Assembly: GCA_020216845.1 (NCBI GenBank)
Contig: JAIWNK010000110.1
Coordinates: 1-10,000 of the forward strand
Length of the DNA stretch: 10,000 nt
Source of the DNA: Anaerolinea sp.
GTDB lineage: Bacteria > Chloroflexota > Anaerolineae > Anaerolineales > Anaerolineaceae
Reading direction: 5' to 3'
This document shows, piece after piece, positions 6,101-10,000 of this stretch. The notes below the pieces were generated by a model. That model was not told the origin of the DNA, did no database searches, and saw nothing but the letters and a program-made list of their open reading frames with translations. The position numbers and the translations under genes are program-made. Numbering within the stretch: position 1 is the first letter of the stretch; every line of letters starts with the position of its first letter.

Positions 6101-9010
6101 TCGCAGGGGCAGGTGCAGATGACATTCACGCCGCCAGCTGCAGGGGTTTATCAATTGGATGTGAGCAGTGGTGGCGCGTTGACGCAGTTGATGGTTTGGG
6201 TGAATGGGAGTGGTGTGGGCTCGTGGCCGCGTTTGCCTGACCAACGGATTGAGCTGCAAACGGATGCACAAGAATATAGCGTGGGGCAAACAGCCCATAT
6301 TTTGATCCCCAATCCATTTGAGGGGGAAGTGCTTGGGTTGGTGACGGTTGAACGTGGGTTGGTGATGCGTTCGCAGCTGATTCGGTTTTCTGGGCCAAGT
6401 TATGATCTTGGGCTGTCTTTGATGGATGAGGATGCACCGAATGTGTATGTCTCGGTTTTGTTGCTGCGCAGCGCAGAGCGACAGCGCCCCGATTTCCGGT
6501 TGGGTTTGGTGAATGTCAAAGTAAAGCCAGATCACTTGCTGTTGCAATTGGGCCTGACGATTGATCCGCCGCGTGCTGCTCCGGGGGATACGGTGCGGGT
6601 GACCCTGGAAGCGCGAGATGCGCTTGGACAGCCGGTGCAGGGTGAGTTCTCCTTATCGGTGGTGGATAAGGCTTTGTTGGCCTTGAAAGATGATAATGCG
6701 TTACCGATTGAGGATGCTTTCTACGGCGAACAGCTTTTGGAAGTGCGGACGACGCTGGATATGGCGGTATACGCCCGGCGAATTGAGCAGTATAAACAAC
6801 CGTTTGGGCGCGGCGGTGGTGGCGATGGTGTGCCGGTTGAGCAGATGCCTTCATCTTTTGTACGCGAAGATTTTCGCGATACTGCCTATTGGAATGCGAC
6901 CGTGCTGACAGATGAACAGGGGCAGGCGGTGATGGATGTTGCGCTGCCTGATAACCTGACAACGTGGGTTGTGTTGGGGCGTGGCCTCACCCGCACGGCT
7001 TTGGTTGGTGAGGCGCAAGCAGAGTTTGTGGTGACGCGCGAGTTGCTTGTGCGCCCGGTAACTCCTCGCTTTATGGTGTCGGGTGATCACGTGCAGCTTG
7101 CAGCTGTGGTGCACAACAATTCGCTGGAGAGCCGTAATGTGCAGGTCTCTTTGCAGGCAGATGGGTTTGTGTTGGATGATGCGGCTTTGGCCGTGCAAAC
7201 TGTGTTGTTGCCACCGGGGGAGCACACCCGTGTGACATGGTGGGGGCAGGTGAAGGACGTGGAGGGGGTTGAGCTGGTCTTCTCTGCAACGGCGGGTGAA
7301 CTGAGTGACAGTGCCCGTCCGGTGTGGGGAACATTGCCAGTGCTGCGCTATAGCGCGCCTTTGACCTTTGGCACGTCGGGTGTGATGACGGATGGCGGAC
7401 GGCGTTTGGAGGCAATCAGTTTGCCGCGTTCCTATACGCCAAGCGGAGGTATGTTGCAGGTGGAGCTTGCACCGTCGCTGGCGGCGACCATTTTGGGCGA
7501 ATTGCCGGTCTTAGAAGCCTATCCATATGATTACACGGAAGCCATCCTGTCGCGTTTGTTGCCCAATGTGGAGAGTTATCGCATCTTAAATGACCTTAAG
7601 ACGGGCACGCCAGAAACAAAGGCGGAGCTGAAGGCGCAAATTGAGGCTGCTTTGGAGCAGTTGTCGCGCATGCAGAATCAAGATGGCGGTTGGGGCTGGC
7701 AACAGGGCAGCGATTCGGATGCCTATTTGACGGCTTATGCTTTGTTTGGCTTGCTGGAGGCCAATCGGGCTGGGTTTGTGGTAAGTTCACAGGCAATTAG
7801 CAATGCGCAGAATTATTTACAAGGTCAGCCAGAACCGGGCGCAGCTGCGCAAGGTTGGGAACTGGACCGGGGCGTTTTTCGGAATTTTGTTTTGGCGCGC
7901 AGTGGCATTGCCGTAGATTGGACGCGTTGGTATGAGCAGCGCAGTTTGCTCAGTCCCTGGGCACAGGCGCTGACGGCCTGGGGTCTGACGCAGCAATCAC
8001 CGGGCAGTGACGCAGCACGGACGTTGCTTTCGGATGTGCAGGCGCGAGCTGAACGTTCGGCGACGGGTGTGCATTGGCAAGGGCTGGAAGACGATTGGCA
8101 TAACTTCACGACCCCGAACTATACGACGGCGGTGGTGCTATATGTGCTGGCAACCCTTGACCCGGCTAACCCAATCGTGCCGGATACGGTGCGCTATTTG
8201 GTGATGCATCGCAAAGCGAGCATGGGCTGGGGGTCTAGTTACGAAACAAGTTGGGTCATTTTGGCGTTGGGGCAGGTGATGCGCGGCACGGGCGATTTGC
8301 GCCCCAATTTTCAGTTTTCGGCGGCGTTGAATGACCGTCCTATTCTCAATGGAACGACCAACGGGACGGAAACGGTCACGGTGGCACAGGCGGTGCTGCC
8401 GTTATCTGATTTGCAAGAACGCTCGCCCAACACCCTGGTGATTGAACGGACACCGGGGAGCAGCTGGTTGTATTACCGCTCTTATTTGCAACTCAACCGT
8501 CCAGTGGTGGATGCGCAGCCGATGATGCGCGGGTTGCAAATTGATCGTCAGTATTATGCCTATGGCCAGGATTGTCGGATGCCAGATTGTGAACCCTTGC
8601 AGCGGGTTTCGCTGAGCGCAATGGATGGGCAGGTGTTGGTGCGTTTGACGGTGACCGTGCCCAAGGAAATGTATTACGTGATGGTGGAAGATGTTATTCC
8701 GGCTGGCATGGAGGTGCTGGATTTGAGCCTGAAGACCAGCCAACAAGGCGGGCAAGGCGAGGAGTGGTTTGACCCGCGCAATCCATTTGGCAATGGGTGG
8801 GGCTGGTGGTGGTTTGATGCACCGAAAATTTATGATATGCGGGTGCAATGGATGGCGCGTTACCTGCCAGCTGGGACGTATGAGCTGACCTATCGGCTTT
8901 TGCCGGTGACGGCAGGGGAATATCAAGTGTTGCCGGCGCGGGCCTGGATGTACTTCTTCCCAGAGGTGGAAGGTGTGAGCGGTGGTGCCTTGTTTGAGGT
9001 GACGCCGTAG
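3134..9010 (+). CDS. Alpha-2-macroglobulin-like lipoprotein without thioester
   Basis: This giant protein (1958 residues) belongs to the bacterial alpha-2-macroglobulin family, thought to trap or inhibit proteases at the cell surface. Its signal peptide ends in SLAC with the lipidated Cys at residue 27. S at -3 and L at -2 are atypical but allowed. Four Ig-like (Big_5-type) repeats follow, marked by FNQPM (78), FNQPV (175), FNQPM (279) and GFSTPL (about 384). Macroglobulin domains come next, including the MG2 signature YTDRPIYRPGQTV (680-692) and a bait-region-type domain (about 1036-1184, ending VVDKALLAL). A GRGGGGDG linker (1225-1232) leads to the PF00207-type core (AYWNATVLTDEQG to LPDNLTTWVVLGRGLT, about 1246-1286), a thioester-type alpha/alpha toroid (about 1430-1720) and a C-terminal domain with YVMVEDVIPAGMEVLD and LPAGTYELTYRLLP. 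The usual GC-x-EQ thioester site reads D1466-Y-T-E-A1470, so no thioester can form. The only other cysteines are C1814 and C1819, a possible disulfide. It lies 22 bp after the binding-protein gene, with no terminator between. No pbpC-like partner is adjacent. Confidence 0.92.
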   Translation: MKPLSVEIWRGKLYLALTILVLGSLACSLPFVRQTPTAETQSPTLAPAQPVRLPPAVVEAEPFPGTTLSLNSGVKLLFNQPMERLSVEGALKVEPAVGGRFEWQDDSSVTFVPDQTLPAGSDLKVTIGETARAANGIALQEAIVFEYTTAEPLRATQRLPEGNAVDPFAAVVVAFNQPVVALGAETQDLPVALTLEPTTKGRGEWLNTSTYIFYPEPALAGGVTYTARINPDLISVAGSRLAEDSAMPWQFTTTIPAFLRLSTQTELSLPLDEVFEMTFNQPMDRVKTEAAFSLTDANGKVVEGKFEWEQQDTVMRFQPLNLLKRDTGYTLRLTEKATGLSGAALENPQLIKLWSVGNLTLTQSRPAEGEQLDLYERYGSVYLGFSTPLKADQDLEALVRIDPPIQDLSLYADNQTLMMYGVFDYDTTYTVTLKGQLQDRWGGVLGEDQRLIFWTANATPKTVVPMVQVASSSLFIAPWETTIPVQTININRLDVIRYNMKPMDWMQLNDANEVASMPEADRWQQALPQAVNQTQSTDLKISRDGLQLLPGIYGMQVRDGLSEPNYFSLIISRVHLTLKRSPNELFIWAVNLETQAPIGGARLTIYDKAGNALGNVVTDQNGQAVFSRKLDRNSELFVVTGQPGEPLFGIAGTSMEYGLQPWQFGVATLYQDQPEHVYVYTDRPIYRPGQTVAWRGALHVRDNGRYYLPTERNQVGVAVYGPYDENYQRPLLFQTTLPLSGFGTFDGTFELPPDAQPGMYAIDVEEIGQISFQVANYRKPEVELSLSAPSAVAPGTDLGAGVRAQYYFGAPASNLPVQWSLYAQPEYVGIDGYQVGPLGDFRWSWAENTPGRLVLSGEGITDKNGMFAVSIAEEDYRNMLMTPGQPMRLTIEFTVQDENGQQVSGRTTTIHYPELFLIGARSETWTGQAGTDMLFSLRTFNWDKQPAGSKSVTAVFQQARWERNGVDQMGSPAYQKVLTEVGRTTLVTDSQGQVQMTFTPPAAGVYQLDVSSGGALTQLMVWVNGSGVGSWPRLPDQRIELQTDAQEYSVGQTAHILIPNPFEGEVLGLVTVERGLVMRSQLIRFSGPSYDLGLSLMDEDAPNVYVSVLLLRSAERQRPDFRLGLVNVKVKPDHLLLQLGLTIDPPRAAPGDTVRVTLEARDALGQPVQGEFSLSVVDKALLALKDDNALPIEDAFYGEQLLEVRTTLDMAVYARRIEQYKQPFGRGGGGDGVPVEQMPSSFVREDFRDTAYWNATVLTDEQGQAVMDVALPDNLTTWVVLGRGLTRTALVGEAQAEFVVTRELLVRPVTPRFMVSGDHVQLAAVVHNNSLESRNVQVSLQADGFVLDDAALAVQTVLLPPGEHTRVTWWGQVKDVEGVELVFSATAGELSDSARPVWGTLPVLRYSAPLTFGTSGVMTDGGRRLEAISLPRSYTPSGGMLQVELAPSLAATILGELPVLEAYPYDYTEAILSRLLPNVESYRILNDLKTGTPETKAELKAQIEAALEQLSRMQNQDGGWGWQQGSDSDAYLTAYALFGLLEANRAGFVVSSQAISNAQNYLQGQPEPGAAAQGWELDRGVFRNFVLARSGIAVDWTRWYEQRSLLSPWAQALTAWGLTQQSPGSDAARTLLSDVQARAERSATGVHWQGLEDDWHNFTTPNYTTAVVLYVLATLDPANPIVPDTVRYLVMHRKASMGWGSSYETSWVILALGQVMRGTGDLRPNFQFSAALNDRPILNGTTNGTETVTVAQAVLPLSDLQERSPNTLVIERTPGSSWLYYRSYLQLNRPVVDAQPMMRGLQIDRQYYAYGQDCRMPDCEPLQRVSLSAMDGQVLVRLTVTVPKEMYYVMVEDVIPAGMEVLDLSLKTSQQGGQGEEWFDPRNPFGNGWGWWWFDAPKIYDMRVQWMARYLPAGTYELTYRLLPVTAGEYQVLPARAWMYFFPEVEGVSGGALFEVTP

Positions 9011-9030
9011 AAGAAAACTGTGTCAATGCG

Positions 9031-9068
9031 CAAGAGACATGGCCAATTGCCATGTCTCTTGTTTTTTT
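9031..9068 (+). terminator. Intrinsic terminator of the SBP-macroglobulin operon
   Basis: A perfect 13-bp stem (9031-9043 with 9049-9061) encloses a 5-base loop (CAATT) and is followed directly by seven T residues (9062-9068). It begins 20 bp after the macroglobulin stop. The T-tract overlaps the stop codon of the convergent phaR-like gene at 9067-9069. Read from the other strand the hairpin lacks a U-tract, so it should act mainly on rightward transcription. Confidence 0.93.
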
Positions 9069-9573
9069 AGGCTTGCTTGCGCAGCGACTGAATTTGTTGT
9101 TCCAGTTGTTCGATTTGTCTTTGCAACTCGCTCAGGTCTTCGGGCGAAGCTGGGTCTTGCGGGTCGGGCGGCGGGGCGGGGTGCAGGCTGGGGTCTAGCA
9201 ACAATTGCAACATTTGTTCCGCTTGTGCGGGGGAGAAATAGCCTTTTTGCACCAGATGATTGACGCGCCGGCGGGTTTCTTGCTCAAAGCTGCCTGTGGG
9301 GTCGAGAAATGCATTGACCGAATGGCGTAGCTCACTGCCGGTTTGCAACAGGCGAGCAAAGAAGGCCTCAGGCAGGTGCATCAGCGCTTGTTTTTGCTGT
9401 TCGATGATGACCTGCATCAATGTTGCTGAGGTTAGGTCTTCGCCGCTGTTGTGGTCAAGGACTTGAATTTCTTCGCCAAGCTGAATGGCCTGGGCAATTT
9501 CGTTCAAGCTGATGTAACTGCCGCTTTGCAGATCGTAGAGCTTGCGGTTGGCATAGCGCTTGATGATGCGCAT
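9067..9573 (-). CDS. phaR: PhaR-type polyhydroxyalkanoate synthesis regulator
   Basis: This is a predicted cytoplasmic DNA-binding regulator of 168 residues. Family members repress phasin genes and their own gene and are titrated away by polyhydroxyalkanoate granules. Residues 1-60 form the PHB/PHA accumulation regulator DNA-binding domain: IIKRYANRKLYD (3-14), SYISLNEIAQAI, GEEIQVLDHNSGEDLTSATL and QVIIEQQ. Residues 64-110 (LPEAFFARLLQTGSELRHSV and onward) form a helical region. A proline-rich linker (about 128-144, PAPPPDPQDP) leads to a C-terminal coiled coil (146-166, LSELQRQIEQLEQQIQSL). The ATG at 9573 lies six bases after the stop of the phasin-like gene and has only a weak AAGAG upstream, so translational coupling is likely. 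No PHA synthase is in the window, so the link to PHA comes from family and neighbour. Chloroflexota homologues may have broader roles. Confidence 0.87.
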   Translation of the reverse strand: MRIIKRYANRKLYDLQSGSYISLNEIAQAIQLGEEIQVLDHNSGEDLTSATLMQVIIEQQKQALMHLPEAFFARLLQTGSELRHSVNAFLDPTGSFEQETRRRVNHLVQKGYFSPAQAEQMLQLLLDPSLHPAPPPDPQDPASPEDLSELQRQIEQLEQQIQSLRKQA

Positions 9574-9579
9574 GGGGGA

Positions 9580-9924
9580 TTACTCTTGCGCTTTCTTCAT
9601 TTCTTCAAGCTTTTGGCTCAGCTCTGCAATGCGGGCAGCAAGCGCTTCGACATCAGCTTTGGTGGCGACCGCCGGGTGGGCCTGGGCAGCTTGAGCTTTG
9701 CGTTCGCGCTCAGCCTTTTCGCGCCGTTCAATTGCTTCACGCATCAGGCGGCGAGCATCTTTTTCGGCAATTTCGCCGCGTTCGGCCATGCGGGTGAGGA
9801 AGCTATCTACTTCTTCCTGGGCAATCATCGTTGCACCGACAGCGGCCAGGGTTAGTTTGCGCAATGTGCGATAGAAGGGGCTGTGCTTTTCTTCTTGTTC
9901 TTGTGGCTGAGTTTGTGTGGACAT
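9580..9924 (-). CDS. Phasin-like granule-associated protein (COG3937 type)
   Basis: This small, highly charged helical protein has 114 residues. It resembles the phasin-type polyhydroxyalkanoate synthesis regulator family. The N-terminus is Gln/Glu-rich and polar. An amphipathic to hydrophobic helix follows (TLRKLTLAAVGATMIAQEEV, 20-39), then SFLTRMAERGEIAEKDARRLMRE (41-63). Next come a basic Arg/Lys/Glu helix (to about 80), an Ala/Pro-rich hinge (QAHPAVATKA) and a C-terminal coiled coil (DVEALAARIAELSQKLEEM, 91-109). There are no cysteines and no signal peptide. The frame opens further upstream to 9999, but the ATG at 9924 has an ideal GGAGGT site six bases before it, and the upstream extension crosses the predicted promoter. 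It is the first gene of an operon with the PhaR-type regulator. A role at the surface of a storage granule is inferred from family and partner. Confidence 0.78.
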   Translation of the reverse strand: MSTQTQPQEQEEKHSPFYRTLRKLTLAAVGATMIAQEEVDSFLTRMAERGEIAEKDARRLMREAIERREKAERERKAQAAQAHPAVATKADVEALAARIAELSQKLEEMKKAQE

Positions 9925-9930
9925 GGGAGA

Positions 9931-9936
9931 ACCTCC
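9931..9936 (-). promoter_or_regulatory. Ribosome-binding site that sets the phasin-like start
   Basis: GGAGGT on the minus strand, six bases before the ATG at 9924, is a near-perfect Shine-Dalgarno. It rejects the longer reading frame that starts at 9999. Confidence 0.85.
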
Positions 9937-9957
9937 ATTTGTGATAACAGTTTTCTT

Positions 9958-9987
9958 TTGACGCGCTGCGTCATTGATTATTATAAT
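9958..9987 (+). promoter_or_regulatory. Possible outward promoter toward a gene right of the window
   Basis: On the plus strand TTGACG (9958-9963) and TATAAT (9982-9987) are separated by 18 bp, which fits a sigma-70 promoter reading out of the window. Its -10 box overlaps the minus-strand -10 because ATTATAAT (9980-9987) is self-complementary. Whether either or both are used depends on the gene beyond the edge. Confidence 0.4.
9980..9985 (-). promoter_or_regulatory. -10 box of the phasin/phaR operon promoter
   Basis: A perfect TATAAT on the minus strand would start transcription near 9973, giving a leader of about 49 nt. With normal spacing the -35 box would fall just past the right edge (about 10003-10008), so it cannot be checked here. 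The TTGACG at 9994-9999 on this strand is only 8 bp away and cannot pair with it. Confidence 0.5.
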
Positions 9988-10000
9988 GCGGTGCGTCAAA

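Larger units (their letters stand above)
9957..10000. promoter_or_regulatory. Operator-like palindrome and repeated half-sites upstream of the phasin-like gene
   Basis: TGACGC-GCT-GCGTCA (9959-9973) is a palindrome with 6-bp arms. The half-site recurs as TGCGTCA at 9967-9973 and 9992-9998, a direct repeat with 25-bp spacing. The outer ends form an 8-bp inverted repeat (TTTGACGC 9957-9964; GCGTCAAA 9993-10000). The sites bracket the -10 boxes and the predicted minus-strand start, as expected for a repressor. The PhaR-type protein encoded downstream is the natural candidate, as PhaR proteins are known to repress phasin genes. The match to any known PhaR site has not been shown. Confidence 0.5.

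Noticed and set aside
5483..6547. A 354-codon open frame on the minus strand inside the macroglobulin gene.
   Set aside because: Its composition (rich in His, Pro, Gln, Arg) is typical of an antisense shadow. The sense frame has clear macroglobulin motifs throughout this stretch.

Overview
The window looks like chromosomal DNA of a bacterium, most plausibly a member of the Chloroflexota (Anaerolineae or a relative). The placement is an inference. It rests on the unusual family-5 solute-binding lipoprotein, the very large lipoprotein alpha-2-macroglobulin, and a PhaR/phasin-type pair beside a Bacillus-like L-lactate dehydrogenase. Promoters are canonical sigma-70 type (TTGACA/TATAAT), and Shine-Dalgarno sites are strong at most starts. 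Coding density is high: apart from one 178-bp divergent intergenic region and the 76 bp at the right edge, almost everything is gene.

Layout. The left edge (2-334, +) holds the C-terminal end of a DUF1963/YwqG-like protein. It converges on an L-lactate dehydrogenase gene (339-1298, -) across a 4-bp gap. Upstream of ldh, divergent promoters with identical TATAATCAA -10 regions drive ldh leftward and a two-gene operon rightward. That operon encodes a lipoprotein of the SBP_bac_5 family (1477-3111) and, 22 bp later, a 1958-residue alpha-2-macroglobulin-like lipoprotein (3134-9010). A strong intrinsic terminator (9031-9068) closes the operon. On the opposite strand a second two-gene operon runs in from the right: a small phasin-like granule protein (9580-9924) followed by a PhaR-type regulator (9067-9573). 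Its upstream region carries an operator-like palindrome and a self-complementary -10 box that could serve promoters in both directions.

The main discovery is that the solute-binding protein appears to be circularly permuted. The segment that normally opens a family-5 binding protein sits at its C-terminus (about residues 426-542). The mature protein begins at what is normally an internal point (about residue 48). The gene still has its own lipoprotein signal and normal total length.

A second notable point is that the macroglobulin has lost the thioester: the usual GC-x-EQ site reads DYTEA. It therefore cannot trap proteases by covalent thioester chemistry.

How the genes fit together. The two lipoproteins are probably co-transcribed and both should be anchored on the outer face of the cytoplasmic membrane. 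No permease, ATPase or pbpC-like gene is visible beside them. The phasin/PhaR pair points to control of polyhydroxyalkanoate or similar carbon granules, and LDH to pyruvate/lactate redox balance. The operons have no evident functional link beyond central carbon storage.
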